Assembly: GCF_003386205.1 (NCBI RefSeq)
Contig: NZ_QRDY01000004.1
Location: 186,001 to 250,000 of the forward strand
DNA from: Cohnella lupini
GTDB lineage: Bacteria; Bacillota; Bacilli; Paenibacillales; Paenibacillaceae
Direction of reading: 5' to 3'
Length of the DNA stretch: 64,000 nt
Both the position numbers and the translations under genes were made by a program. Below, piece by piece: positions 16,579-25,523 of this stretch. The notes beneath the pieces were generated by a model, which was given only the letters and a program-made list of their open reading frames with translations, was not told where the DNA came from and searched no databases. The first letter of the stretch is position 1, and each line of letters opens with the position of its first letter.

Positions 16579-17982
16579 CTATTGGTAAACCCGGTAAAAA
16601 CCTTCCAAACGGGCAACGATGTCCGCTTTGACGTTATCGACGATGACTTGCTGCTGCGGCTTGTCGAATAGCTCCTGAATTCTCTCGGGGAATTGCTGCT
16701 CGATGCCGATCAAGCGGATTGCCTCGTCGAACTTGGCCGGATGCGCCGTCGCCAAGGAAACGAACGCTCCGTCATCCTTGCGTCCCGCGCCTTCGTAAGC
16801 CGCGATCCCGCAAGCGGAATGCGGATCGAGCAAATATCCGTAACGCTCTTGATACGTCCGGATCGTGTTCAAGCATTCTTCGTTGCCGACGCTGTAAGCC
16901 GTTATATCCTGCTGGATGCGGGCGACTTCCGCTTCGGTGAACGTAAGTTGGCCTTCCTGCTTGAACTTCTCCATCCGAGCCGTTACCGCGACTGCGTCTT
17001 CGCCTACGAAGTAGTACAAGTAACGCTCGAAGTTGCTCGCGATTTGAATATCCATCGACGGGCTGTGGGTGCTTCGGAAGCCTTCGGGTTTGTATACTCC
17101 TTCGCGGATAAACCGCTCAAGGATATTGTTCTCGTTCGTCGCCAATACGAGTTGCTTGATCGGCACGCCCATTTTCTTGGCCAAGTACCCGGAGAAAATA
17201 TTGCCGAAGTTACCGGTTGGGATACTAAAGTTTACGCCGTTCTCTCGCGCTTTTTCCGACAGCTTCAAGTAAGCATAGAAATAGTACACGGATTGGGCCA
17301 ATATGCGCACGAAGTTAATGGAATTAATCGCGCGCAAGTGATACTTCGACTTAAACGGAATATCCGCGAACAATTCTTTGATTACTTGCTGGCAATCGTC
17401 GAAATTGCCGTTAACCGCGAGATTAAGCACGTTGTCGTCCTGAACGGTCGTCATTTGCAGCTCTTGCACGCGGCTGACTTTGCCGTTCGGATGGAGAATG
17501 CAGATTTGTATGCCTTCTTTGCCCCGAACGCTGCTGATCGCGGATGCTCCCGTGTCTCCGGATGTCGCGCCGAGGATATTAATGACTTGATTCTGCTTCT
17601 TCGCCACATACGCGTATAGATTACCCATGAAGGACAATGCCACGTCTTTGAAAGCAAAGGTCGGTCCGTGGAAAAGCTCCAAAACGTGCAGCGAATCGTT
17701 TAAGGTTGTTAATGGGAGTACGTCAGGACTCGTGAATCCGGCATAGCTCTCTTGTATAAGACGCTTCAAATCATCCGCCGGAATCTCGTCGTTCGTGTAA
17801 AGGGAGAAGATTTCGAACATGAGTTCTTGGTACGAAAGCTTCGCCCATTGATCAAGCTGCTTCCCGGAAACGGTCGGGATCGACTCGGGTACGATCAAGC
17901 CGCCATCTTCGCCTAGCCCCATCAAGAACATATCGATAAAGCCGATCGGAGCCACGTTTCCTCTCGTGCTTATATATTTCAT
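16579..17982 (-). CDS. thrC: Threonine synthase
   Basis: 467 residues, the long type of threonine synthase found in enterobacteria and yeast rather than the roughly 350-residue Bacillus subtilis type. It converts O-phospho-L-homoserine to L-threonine with pyridoxal phosphate. Visible motifs are the N-terminal STRGN, the PLP-lysine segment GPTFAFKDVALSF and the phosphate/PLP loop ATSGDTGASA, followed by FSIPTGNFGN. GGAG is about 9 nt before the ATG. Genes for homoserine dehydrogenase or kinase are not adjacent, and the roughly 95-nt leader shows no T-box or other riboswitch that I can recognise. Confidence 0.95.
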   Translation of the reverse strand: MKYISTRGNVAPIGFIDMFLMGLGEDGGLIVPESIPTVSGKQLDQWAKLSYQELMFEIFSLYTNDEIPADDLKRLIQESYAGFTSPDVLPLTTLNDSLHVLELFHGPTFAFKDVALSFMGNLYAYVAKKQNQVINILGATSGDTGASAISSVRGKEGIQICILHPNGKVSRVQELQMTTVQDDNVLNLAVNGNFDDCQQVIKELFADIPFKSKYHLRAINSINFVRILAQSVYYFYAYLKLSEKARENGVNFSIPTGNFGNIFSGYLAKKMGVPIKQLVLATNENNILERFIREGVYKPEGFRSTHSPSMDIQIASNFERYLYYFVGEDAVAVTARMEKFKQEGQLTFTEAEVARIQQDITAYSVGNEECLNTIRTYQERYGYLLDPHSACGIAAYEGAGRKDDGAFVSLATAHPAKFDEAIRLIGIEQQFPERIQELFDKPQQQVIVDNVKADIVARLEGFYRVYQ

Positions 17983-18078
17983 CGTCGAGTTCTCTCCTCT
18001 TCATGTATTGTTCTTCAACCATTGTGTACGAAAGCGGCCGATATTTCAACAATTCCGTCATGGCGTTTCACTATTTTT

Positions 18079-19032
18079 CTACTCGCATACGAGAACTTGC
18101 CGACTGAACTTCCCTTTATTCACGGTACAGCGGTCGACGATCGTAAATCCGGCTTCTTCTAAGAGAGAGTCTAAGGATTCGATCGTAACCAAAACCATCC
18201 TATCCGCGAAGCCGCGGGCGCTTCGAAGCATGTGCAGCTTCTCTTCGTATGGCAAAACGGAACACAAATTATAAGGCATATCGATAATCGCTACGTCATA
18301 TTTCTCCGAGATTTCCCTCATATCGCCCAAAGCGACTTTCGCCGAGCCGTAACCGAAGTAAGCCAGGTTCTCCCGCGCCCCGACGGCGGCCAAAGGATTG
18401 ATCTCCCGGCCTTCGATATCGATTCCCATCGACATCGCCTCCACCAATACGGTTCCGATTCCGCAGCAAGGATCGATAACCCTAGTATCTTCGGTACGAG
18501 GCGCGGCAACGTTTACGATCGCCCTGGCAACCCGCGTGCTTAGAGCCGTGGAATATTTCCTCGGCTTCTCGTTGTGCTTCAGCCACAAGGCTTCTCCGGC
18601 GACAAGCTCGCCGAATTTCCAAGTGCCGCCTACGCGCGCGAAGCCGAATACCCGATCAGGCGCGCGCATCTCCGCTTTTCCTCTAATGCGTAAACCGATC
18701 GCCCTCTCCAGCTCTCTTTTCCGATCATAATCGAGCTTTAATCCTCCGACCGGGTTATCATTATCGATAGCCAGTACCTTGAAGGTTGCCCCCTCCAACT
18801 CGATACTTGCCGCGTGCTCCGCCAGTTCGTCTAACCCGCCGCCTTCGAACAGAATCTCTAGTCTCTGTTTAATAAACGGACTTCGGCTCGGATCAATTCT
18901 GACGGCGCTTTGCACCAAGTTGGAATTACCCGCTTGTCCGAGCAACGAACGCATCTCAAGCATTCGCAGCGATTTTTCCTCTTCATTAGAGGCTATAACA
19001 TATAAGTAAAGGCGCTCGCGGCCATCTTTCAT
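18079..19032 (-). CDS. TRM11/UPF0020-type SAM-dependent RNA methyltransferase
   Basis: 317 residues. The C-terminal half is a Rossmann-type methyltransferase with the SAM loop DPCCGIGTVLVEA and the catalytic motif IIDMPYNLCSVLP, a variant of the (D/N)PPY motif of amino-methyltransferases acting on RNA or DNA bases. The N-terminal half (FARVGGTWKFGELVAGEALWLKHN precedes the fold) resembles the arrangement in TRM11-like tRNA guanosine-N2 methyltransferases, though no full THUMP domain is evident. tRNA is the most likely substrate. The gene is 96 nt upstream of thrC on the same strand and divergent from the PPK2 gene. Confidence 0.8.
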   Translation of the reverse strand: MKDGRERLYLYVIASNEEEKSLRMLEMRSLLGQAGNSNLVQSAVRIDPSRSPFIKQRLEILFEGGGLDELAEHAASIELEGATFKVLAIDNDNPVGGLKLDYDRKRELERAIGLRIRGKAEMRAPDRVFGFARVGGTWKFGELVAGEALWLKHNEKPRKYSTALSTRVARAIVNVAAPRTEDTRVIDPCCGIGTVLVEAMSMGIDIEGREINPLAAVGARENLAYFGYGSAKVALGDMREISEKYDVAIIDMPYNLCSVLPYEEKLHMLRSARGFADRMVLVTIESLDSLLEEAGFTIVDRCTVNKGKFSRQVLVCE

Positions 19033-19202
19033 CTGAATACCCGTCCTTTATCGGTAACTCGTGTCGCCTAATTGTACGATAACATCGAATAAGACAAATA
19101 ACACGACATTGTTGGCACAATAGGGATTAGAAAAATATGGGTATAAAGATTAGAATGGAAGAGAGATTAAGGAAAACATCCTAACGGACGGAGAGGATAC
19201 GC

Positions 19203-20006
19203 ATGCTGGAAAAGTATCGCTTGGACGAGAAGCGTAAGGTGTCCCTTAAAGATTACGATCCGGACGATACGGCCGGCTTCGCAAGCAAGGAAGAAGTCGC
19301 GGAAAGCTTCGAGGCGTTAAAGGAGCAGCTTCAGGACATTCAGGAACGGTTATTCGCATCCAAGACGAACGGCGTTCTGATCCTGTTTCAAGGAATGGAT
19401 TGCAGCGGAAAAGACGGCGTCGTCAAAAAGGTGCTCGCCGGCCTTAACCCTCAAGGATTCCGGGCGGAAAGCTTCAAGCAGCCGACAAGCGACGAAGCGG
19501 CGCACGATTTCCTGTGGCGCGCCCATAAAGTTGCTCCGGCGAGGGGTTATATTAGTTCTTTTAATCGATCGTATTACGAAGAGGTTCTGATCACGCGCGT
19601 CCATAGCCTTATCGATAAGAAAACGGCGAACTCGCGCCTTAAGTATATCCAGCAATTCGAGAGAATGCTCGCGGACAACGGAACCGCTTTGATTAAGATT
19701 TTCCTTCATATCTCGCCGGAATTCCAACTGAATAAAATCAACGAACGCATGGAGAATCCGGAGAAGCTATGGAAATTCGATCCCAGCGATCTCGAAGAAC
19801 GACGCTACTGGGACGAATACATGAAAGCCTACGCCGACGCATTCAAAGCGACCGCGACGAAGACGAATCCTTGGCACGTCGTGCCGGCCAACAATCGCTG
19901 GTTCCGCGACTATCTCGTCCTTAAGATTATCGTTTCCGCGTTAAGCAAACTTAAGCTGGAATATCCGAAAGTCGACATGAATCATTATAAGATGCAGGAG
20001 GAATAA
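19203..20006 (+). CDS. ppk2: Polyphosphate kinase 2 (PPK2) family phosphotransferase
   Basis: 267 residues, the size of one-domain PPK2 enzymes. Motifs: Walker A GMDCSGKDGVVKKV (about residues 60-73), Walker B region SFNRSYYEEVLITRVH, and a lid with ERRYWDEYMKAY. PPK2 enzymes move phosphate between inorganic polyphosphate and nucleotides; whether this one uses AMP, ADP or GDP cannot be told from sequence. It is the first gene of a two-gene plus-strand operon: the next gene starts 2 nt after its stop and uses an AGGAGG inside its last codons. GGAGAGG lies before the ATG. Confidence 0.92.
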   Translation: MLEKYRLDEKRKVSLKDYDPDDTAGFASKEEVAESFEALKEQLQDIQERLFASKTNGVLILFQGMDCSGKDGVVKKVLAGLNPQGFRAESFKQPTSDEAAHDFLWRAHKVAPARGYISSFNRSYYEEVLITRVHSLIDKKTANSRLKYIQQFERMLADNGTALIKIFLHISPEFQLNKINERMENPEKLWKFDPSDLEERRYWDEYMKAYADAFKATATKTNPWHVVPANNRWFRDYLVLKIIVSALSKLKLEYPKVDMNHYKMQEE

Positions 20007-20008
20007 CG

Positions 20009-20851
20009 ATGTCCTATTTATCCGTGAGCACTTGGAGCTTGCATCGGTTACTCGGTCCGTTGCGCTGGACGGTTTGGAATGCCGAGGAAGGGCAAGGCGA
20101 GCATCGCACGGTGGTTCAAGACCAACCGCTAACTCACGCCCTGCTCGACTTGCCTGCCGAAGCGGCTAAACGAGGTTACCAGGCGATCGAGGTGTGCCAC
20201 TTCCACTTTCCATCGACGGAAGCTGCCTATTTGGGACAGTTGAGAGGGGCGTTCTCGGATGCGGGAGTATCTTTCGACACCCTGCTTCTGGATTACGGCG
20301 ACCTGACTGCGACGGACGAGTCTCGTAAAGTCGCGGATGCGAAGCTGATTCGGGAATGGATCGACGTCGCATCCCTCAGCGGAGCCAAACAAATTCGCGT
20401 CGTCGCCGGGGAAGCGTCCCCTTCTGACGAATCCGCGATCAAGCAATCCGCGGCCGCCCTCTCGGATCTGGCTCGATACGCCGATTCCAAGGGAGTGCGG
20501 GTCATTACCGAGAATTTCAAAGATTTGACCTCGACGGGAGAAAGCTGCTTGAAGCTGCTGGATATCGCGGGCGAATCGATTCCAATGATTACCGATTTCG
20601 GTAATTTCCGCGGACCGGCCAAGTACGAGGAGCTGGCCATGATCGCTCCGTTAAGCGTATCGGTCCACGCGAAAGCCGCTTACGACGAATCCGGTTATCC
20701 GGACGAAGTCGAGTTCTTGAAATGTCTAGATGCCGTCAAATCCGTCGGTTTCGACGGTGCTTACGTTCTCATCTATGACGGACCGGGAGACATGTGGGAT
20801 GGACTGGAGCGGATCAAGCGAATCGTTACCCCGTATGTCTCGGCGGGATAG
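20009..20851 (+). CDS. Sugar phosphate isomerase/epimerase-like TIM-barrel protein
   Basis: 280 residues of the xylose-isomerase-like TIM-barrel (AP endonuclease 2) fold. Metal-site residues are visible along the barrel: the Glu of VITENFKD, the Asp of PMITDFGNF, the His of SVHAKAAYD, and a terminal Asp/Glu cluster. Members isomerise or epimerise sugars, inositols or keto acids; the substrate is not deducible. It follows the PPK2 gene with a 2-nt gap, an odd pairing that may only reflect shared expression. Downstream lies repeat array B and no evident terminator. Confidence 0.82.
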   Translation: MSYLSVSTWSLHRLLGPLRWTVWNAEEGQGEHRTVVQDQPLTHALLDLPAEAAKRGYQAIEVCHFHFPSTEAAYLGQLRGAFSDAGVSFDTLLLDYGDLTATDESRKVADAKLIREWIDVASLSGAKQIRVVAGEASPSDESAIKQSAAALSDLARYADSKGVRVITENFKDLTSTGESCLKLLDIAGESIPMITDFGNFRGPAKYEELAMIAPLSVSVHAKAAYDESGYPDEVEFLKCLDAVKSVGFDGAYVLIYDGPGDMWDGLERIKRIVTPYVSAG

Positions 20852-20859
20852 GGGATTCA

Positions 20860-21017
20860 GCGTGTGATGTCGCTTGTGGGCGAAGTTAGCTAGCTTTCTT
20901 CGTTAACTCGGTGCGTGGTGGCACAGATGGGCGGAGTTAGCTAGCTTTCTTCGTTAATTCGGTGCATGGGGGCACTGATGGGCGGAGTTAGCTAGCTTTC
21001 TTCGTTAATTCGGTGCT
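20860..21017. repeat. Intergenic tandem repeat array B (51-bp period)
   Basis: Three units starting at 20885, 20936 and 20987 (third partial), preceded by a fragment of the spacer half at about 20860-20884. Units 1 and 2 agree at 47 of 51 positions. Each has GAGTTA or AAGTTA, a 14-15-nt loop containing GCTAGC, then TAACTC or TAATTC, followed by a G-rich spacer. It lies between two convergent genes in the gap 20852-21214; the remaining roughly 200 nt show nothing I can name. Confidence 0.9.
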
Positions 21018-21214
21018 TTGAAAACCATTCAATCATCGAGAAATTCCACGACGACCTTTATGGCTGCAACTTGGGCTGGATAAGATTGATCGACCATGCC
21101 GGTCGTCCATATTCTCGCTTCCTTTGCCGATCAACGACGAGTTGCTAAATCGAAAATACTTTGTACGGCTGAAGCCATGCCACCATCATTCTGCCGTCAA
21201 ACTATGTTCACAGT

Positions 21215-22438
21215 TCAACCCGCCTTCGAAGACGACAACCGGGCGGTTTCGCCCGCTTTATAGAACACGATTGCGCACACGGCCACGACGGCCATGACCA
21301 AGAACAGCACTCTGCCGTTATAGTGGCTAAGCAGAATTCCTCCTACCCACGGACCAAGGAAATGGCCGAGGTTGCTGAAGGATTGGGCTCCGTAATAGGC
21401 TCCCCTCATGCCCTCCGGAGCGATTGCGTCCGTAAGCAGGTTTCCGGCCGGGTAAGTGAGCATCTCCCCGAATGTAAACACGATCATGGATAGGATAAAC
21501 ATGAGCCAGTTGCCGGATAATCCGAAGCCCACATTCCCTAACGCGAAGAAAGCGACCCCGACGGATAATACCGTTAACGCAGAATATTTGTCCGCCCACT
21601 TCGTGAAAGGGACTTGCAAGGAGACGACCGTAATCGCGTTCACGCTCATCATGACGGCGAACAACCCGACTCCTTCAGCAAATTTGCCGCCTACGTATTG
21701 GGATAAGGTTACCGTCATTTGAGAGTATCCGATCGCGGTCACGATACCGCCCAACAAATAATAACGAAGCACCAAATCGCCTCTTACTACGTTCCAGACG
21801 GATAAGAAGGTTTGATTCGCCTTCTTCTCTCCCTCTATTTTCTTAATCCCGAATTTGTTTAATAGCAAGTACAGGGAAACGGCATACACGAAGTAAATGA
21901 ATCCCGTGATGAAAAAAGGCAGCGTACTGTCCATCGCCGCGAACAAGGCTCCCAGCAGAGGTCCGACGGCCACGCCGATATTGATCGCCAAGTATCTCAG
22001 GGAGAACACTTTGAATCTCTTTTCCTTCTCGGTCAAGTCGGCCATCAGAGCTTGGGAAACCGGCTCGTAGAAGGAGCGGCATAACCCGTTCAATAGGCTT
22101 AACAAGAAGAAAATAAGCGCGTTGTCCGCCAAGGCAAAGCCGAGAAAGACGATGCCCCAACCGAACAAGGCACCGAGAAGAATTTTCCTTCTGCCGAATA
22201 GATCGGACAACGCTCCGCCGATGAATCCTCCTGCCGTACCGGCCAAGGAGCCGGCCCCGATGATCAATCCGATCATAACCGTGCTAACATCCGTATGCTT
22301 TAACAGATAGATCGCGAGGAAAGGCAAGCTCATTGACGATGCGAGCCGAGCCAGTATCGTACCTAATAATAATGAGTGAACAATCGGGTGATAGGATCTT
22401 GCGAACAATGCAGCCTTGCCATAAATAGTATTAATCAT
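21215..22438 (-). CDS. MFS drug/metabolite exporter
   Basis: A 12-helix major facilitator of about 407 residues. The hallmark loop between helices 2 and 3 reads GGALSDLFGRRKILL, and helix 5 carries a GVAVGPLLGALF stretch typical of drug:proton antiporters. The ATG at 22438 has AAGGG 10 nt upstream; an ATG at 22456 would add six residues but lacks a ribosome site. It begins about 28 nt after the phosphodiester glycosidase-like gene and is probably in one operon with it. Substrate unknown. Confidence 0.9.
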   Translation of the reverse strand: MINTIYGKAALFARSYHPIVHSLLLGTILARLASSMSLPFLAIYLLKHTDVSTVMIGLIIGAGSLAGTAGGFIGGALSDLFGRRKILLGALFGWGIVFLGFALADNALIFFLLSLLNGLCRSFYEPVSQALMADLTEKEKRFKVFSLRYLAINIGVAVGPLLGALFAAMDSTLPFFITGFIYFVYAVSLYLLLNKFGIKKIEGEKKANQTFLSVWNVVRGDLVLRYYLLGGIVTAIGYSQMTVTLSQYVGGKFAEGVGLFAVMMSVNAITVVSLQVPFTKWADKYSALTVLSVGVAFFALGNVGFGLSGNWLMFILSMIVFTFGEMLTYPAGNLLTDAIAPEGMRGAYYGAQSFSNLGHFLGPWVGGILLSHYNGRVLFLVMAVVAVCAIVFYKAGETARLSSSKAG

Positions 22439-22466
22439 AAGATGTCTGCCCTTCATGAGGTTTTTT

Positions 22467-23267
22467 CTATTTAATTAAACGAAGCATCTGAACGACCGGT
22501 CTCCCGTCGCCGCTCAGCTTTACTTCCCTGCTGCGAAGCTGGGACGATCCGTCCCCGTCGAGGAAAATTCCGTTAACCAACCGCCCCTCGCCGATGCGCT
22601 CGATAATGGCTGCGCGGAAATCGGCAAGGGTGCCTCTCGTCGTGCTGACGATCAAAAACAAGTTTCCTTCGATGTCGTACGCGGCGGCCGAACGCAGGCA
22701 CAAGTCGATCGGCAACGGGGCATGCTCGGACTCTATCCGTTCCAGCCACAGATCGTCCCTATCCAGACTCATGCTTATGCCGCCCTGCGCCCAAGATTTC
22801 GAACGATCCGTCACGATCAGCTCGCTAGCCTGCCGCGCTACCTGTACGCTCAATTGATCCAAGCTCCCGTCCCAAACGAGGGTTCCTCGGGGAAACTTCG
22901 CGTTAAACGCGCCGGAGCCGTACTGTCCCTCCACTTCGTTAGCGGGTATCCCGTTTGCCAACGCGATGCTAAGCAAAGACTTCTCGTAGAAAAATCCGCC
23001 ATTAACGCCGTAGTAAGGCGCTATCGTTACGTTGGTGTTCACGGTTACCGGTTGTACGTTGGACGGACGGGTTCGCAAATAATGCAGCTCCATTCCGTTG
23101 GTTGCCGTCTCGGTTCCATATAAATATTCGCGCGGCATTTCCAGCTCCAAATCCTTCTCCCTGGGATCTCCGCCGCCCGAGAATGCGATAGCCGCAACAA
23201 TTAACGCCGTTAACAGAACCAATAACGCTCCACTGATCCACAGCGTCTTTTTCGTCCATCTAGTCAT
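22467..23267 (-). CDS. Membrane-anchored phosphodiester glycosidase (NAGPA-like) protein
   Basis: 266 residues. A single N-terminal transmembrane helix (residues about 9-30) places the rest outside. The outer domain has the NAGPA-type (phosphodiester glycosidase) hallmarks: GVNGGFFY near the middle, and the C-terminal FLDGDGSSQL with its Asp-Gly-Ser-Ser. Relatives hydrolyse sugar-phosphodiester bonds, for example N-acetylglucosamine-1-phosphodiester in animals, and in Bacillus act on the cell envelope. A role in wall glycopolymer processing is inferred. It is co-oriented with and directly upstream of the MFS gene. Confidence 0.8.
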   Translation of the reverse strand: MTRWTKKTLWISGALLVLLTALIVAAIAFSGGGDPREKDLELEMPREYLYGTETATNGMELHYLRTRPSNVQPVTVNTNVTIAPYYGVNGGFFYEKSLLSIALANGIPANEVEGQYGSGAFNAKFPRGTLVWDGSLDQLSVQVARQASELIVTDRSKSWAQGGISMSLDRDDLWLERIESEHAPLPIDLCLRSAAAYDIEGNLFLIVSTTRGTLADFRAAIIERIGEGRLVNGIFLDGDGSSQLRSREVKLSGDGRPVVQMLRLIK

Positions 23268-23386
23268 CTCTCGACTACCTCATCGTTGCCTAACTGCTCC
23301 GGCCTATACGTCACTCTATTATAACGAACTGAATGATCTAGAGAACCCCCCTTTCGTTCAAGTTAATAACTGTCTTCGGATTAATT

Positions 23387-23412
23387 GCTTAAAATTGCCC
23401 ATCAGCGGGTAA
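23387..23412 (+). promoter_or_regulatory. Possible SigB-like promoter of the general stress gene
   Basis: GCTTAA (23387-23392), 14 nt, GGGTAA (23407-23412), close to the general-stress promoter pattern GTTTAA-N12-15-GGGTAT. It is about 45 nt ahead of the start of a gene whose family is SigB-controlled in Bacillus. The match is imperfect. Confidence 0.4.
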
Positions 23413-23457
23413 ATAGGAGTAACAAGGAACAACAATTTAACTTAGGAGGTAATCATT

Positions 23458-23970
23458 ATGGCTAGGGAACAGAAAATCGTAGGCGTATTCTATTCGGAGG
23501 TCGAAGCCGTTAACGCGATCGAGAGCTTGAAAGAGCAGGGATATGACTCGAGCGAGATTTCCGTGCTGAGCAAAAATAAAGAAGAGCTCGCCGCCGTCAC
23601 CAGCGAGACGGGGACGAAAGCATCCGAAGGCGCCGTTTCCGGCGCGGCCACGGGCGGAGTACTCGGCGGCGTGACCGGATTGTTGGCGGGAATCGGCTTG
23701 TTGGCCATTCCGGGCATCGGCCCCGTGTTGGCGGCTGGCCCGATCGTGGCGGCCCTAACCGGAGCGGCCGTCGGAGCCGGTGCCGGAGGACTCGTCGGAG
23801 CGCTTATCGGACTCGGCATCCCGGAGATCGAAGCAAAGCAATACGACAGCTATATCAACGACGGACGCATTCTCGTCCTAGTCGATTCCGATTCGGAGCG
23901 CAAAGGTTCGGTCTATAACACCTTCCGCAAAAATAACTCCTTGAACTCCGAATACTACGATCCGATCTAA
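23458..23970 (+). CDS. General stress protein 17M (YflT-like) with glycine-zipper segment
   Basis: 170 residues. The N-terminus (residues 1-50, GVFYSEVEAVNAIESLKEQGY) is the GSP17M/YflT-like fold. The middle (about 60-125) is a very Gly/Ala-rich hydrophobic stretch with repeated GxxxG patterns, a glycine zipper able to insert in or associate with membranes. The tail (about 130-170) is hydrophilic. Relatives are induced by general stress in Bacillus; the molecular function is unknown. TAGGAGG lies before the ATG, and a hairpin terminator follows at 24021-24066. Confidence 0.85.
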   Translation: MAREQKIVGVFYSEVEAVNAIESLKEQGYDSSEISVLSKNKEELAAVTSETGTKASEGAVSGAATGGVLGGVTGLLAGIGLLAIPGIGPVLAAGPIVAALTGAAVGAGAGGLVGALIGLGIPEIEAKQYDSYINDGRILVLVDSDSERKGSVYNTFRKNNSLNSEYYDPI

Positions 23971-24020
23971 TGCGAGTTTAGCCGGTTAGAGTTGCGGACC
24001 CGGGGAAACTTGAATAGAGA

Positions 24021-24066
24021 CTGTCCCATTCCATGCGATATGCATTGCGAATGGGACGGTTTTTTG
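24021..24066 (+). terminator. Intrinsic terminator after the general stress gene
   Basis: A 9-bp stem GTCCCATTC/GAATGGGAC (24023-24031 with 24049-24057) and a T-run at 24060-24065. Confidence 0.88.
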
Positions 24067-24104
24067 GTTTCGTATGGTTTTCGCGGCGTTTATATAAATA
24101 TTCC

Positions 24105-24134
24105 TTGACAGGAATATTCCTTTTTAGGTATATT
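24105..24134 (+). promoter_or_regulatory. Promoter and palindromic operator of the SRPBCC gene
   Basis: TTGACA (24105-24110) and TATATT (24129-24134) with an 18-nt spacer. The palindrome GGAATATTCC (24111-24120) fills the start of the spacer, and AATATTCC (24097-24104) precedes the -35, so AATATTCC-TTGACA-GGAATATT is itself an inverted repeat around the -35. A dimeric repressor site is likely. AAGGAGG at 24168-24174 serves the gene. Confidence 0.65.
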
Positions 24135-24183
24135 ATTTTCATCAAGCAAGCGCAATAATGACTAATAAGGAGGTTTCATCCGA

Positions 24184-24705
24184 ATGACCATCCCTAACGC
24201 AGCAAACCAGCTTTACTCGAGAGTCGATGACAAGGAGCTTTATCTGGAGCGTACGTTCAACGCCCCTCGCGCACTCGTATTCAAGGCTTTCTCCGAAGCC
24301 GAACATCTGAAACGCTGGTGGGGTCCGAAGGGCTGGACTTTACCCGTATGCAACATCGATTTCCGTCCGGGCGGCTTGTGGCACTTCTGCATGAAGTGCA
24401 CGGACGAAAGTCAAGAGTATTTCGGCTACGAGTCTTGGGGACTTGGAGAATATCTGGAAATCGTCGAGCCCGAACGAATCGTCTACGTGGACTCCTTCTC
24501 CGATCCGGAAGGCAACATCACGGAGGGAATGCCGCAAACGACCGTAACGATGACGTTCGTGGAGGAAGACGGCAAGACGAAGCTGATCAGCCAATCTCGC
24601 TACGAATCGGCCGAAGCTCTCAAAACCGTTCTGGACATGGGCATGCTGCAAGGAATCACCGAGACTTGGAACAACTTGGACGTTCTTTTGGAGCAACTCC
24701 TGTAA
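24184..24705 (+). CDS. SRPBCC/AHSA1-domain protein
   Basis: 173 residues of the START-like helix-grip fold (AHSA1, activator of Hsp90 ATPase 1-like). The opening LERTFNAPRALVFKAFSEAEHLKRWWGPKG and the closing GMLQGITETWNNLDVLLEQ are typical. These proteins hold hydrophobic ligands in a central cavity; in Gram-positive bacteria they are usually paired with an ArsR repressor gene. Here no such gene is adjacent, although the promoter carries a palindrome. The function of individual members is mostly unknown. Confidence 0.92.
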   Translation: MTIPNAANQLYSRVDDKELYLERTFNAPRALVFKAFSEAEHLKRWWGPKGWTLPVCNIDFRPGGLWHFCMKCTDESQEYFGYESWGLGEYLEIVEPERIVYVDSFSDPEGNITEGMPQTTVTMTFVEEDGKTKLISQSRYESAEALKTVLDMGMLQGITETWNNLDVLLEQLL

Positions 24706-24728
24706 GTTACCTTCTATGTATATTAGTA

Positions 24729-24769
24729 AAAAGGCAGTGCCGAGGAAAAACCGGCTCTGCCTTTTTTTT
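24729..24769 (+). terminator. Terminator shared by convergent genes
   Basis: Interrupted stem GGCAG-t-GCCG / CGGC-t-CTGCC (about 24733-24762) followed by eight T on the plus strand; five A on the other side could serve the converging NlpC/P60 gene as well. Confidence 0.85.
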
Positions 24770-24780
24770 CGAAATTTTGA

Positions 24781-25287
24781 TTATAGGACCCGACGTGCAG
24801 ATACGTAATGAGTCGAGTAGAAGCCGGAGCTCAAGCTGGTAATCGCGATTCCGTTAACGGAAGGCGTATCGTGGATGAATTGTCCGCTACCCATATAAAT
24901 GCCGACATGGTTAATGACTTTATTATTGGTGCCGATCGTGTCGAAGAAAACGAGATCGCCTTTGCGAAGGTTGCTCTTGCTAACGGCGGAGCCTTGTTTT
25001 TTCTGGTATTTCGTTCCCCACTTCAAATCCACGCCTACTTTGGCGAAAATGAATTCCGTGAATGATGAACAATCGAAGATCAATCGGGAAGGGTTGCGGG
25101 TACCGAAGTCATATGTAACTCTTCCCTTGTAGCTCTTAGCCAAGCTGATTACTTTATCGGCGGAGCTGGTTGCGGCAGAGGCCGTCGGTATAAGAGAAGC
25201 TTGTCCAACGCCAAGCGTCGTTAAGCAGATAGCTGCGCCTAAAGTAACGGTCATGATCTTACGGACGAACGAGTATTTCTTTTGCAT
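24781..25287 (-). CDS. Secreted NlpC/P60 (C40) cell-wall endopeptidase, second paralogue
   Basis: 168 residues from the ATG at 25287 (GGAGG 10 nt upstream). A signal peptide covers residues 1 to about 38 and ends near TASAA. One NlpC/P60 domain follows: catalytic Cys in FDCSSFTEFIF, His in NHVGIYMGSG, and a third residue in FIHDTPS. It ends in the same THYVSARRVL-type tail as the paralogue at 10315-10791 (DAYVSARRVL), so the two arose by duplication. Likely role: hydrolysis of peptidoglycan stem peptides during growth. No wall-binding domain is present. Confidence 0.92.
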   Translation of the reverse strand: MQKKYSFVRKIMTVTLGAAICLTTLGVGQASLIPTASAATSSADKVISLAKSYKGRVTYDFGTRNPSRLIFDCSSFTEFIFAKVGVDLKWGTKYQKKQGSAVSKSNLRKGDLVFFDTIGTNNKVINHVGIYMGSGQFIHDTPSVNGIAITSLSSGFYSTHYVSARRVL

Positions 25288-25454
25288 AGTGTGTATTCCT
25301 CCAATTTCAGGATGGTCTAGGTTGCCTTTATCCAATATAACAGTTCGTTAACATCCTAAATTATCCCACGAAGAGAAATAATCTTGGCTAAATAGGGCTT
25401 TAGACCCCTTTATTAGAAACAAATGAGAAATCGTTCATTATTTATGCGAGGCGC

Positions 25455-25490
25455 AAAAAAGACCCGCTCCATAAAGGCGCGAGTCTCCCA
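25455..25490 (-). terminator. Intrinsic terminator after gltD
   Basis: Minus strand stem AGACTCGC/GCGGGTCT with one mismatch or wobble and an 11-nt loop, followed by six T (about 25455-25460). Confidence 0.75.
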
Positions 25491-25523
25491 TCATTGTCTA
25501 TCCCCCTGCAACCGTTGCGAACT

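Noticed and set aside
17983-18078. T-box or riboswitch ahead of thrC
   Set aside because: The gap is under 100 nt and shows no T-box sequence or terminator-antiterminator pair.
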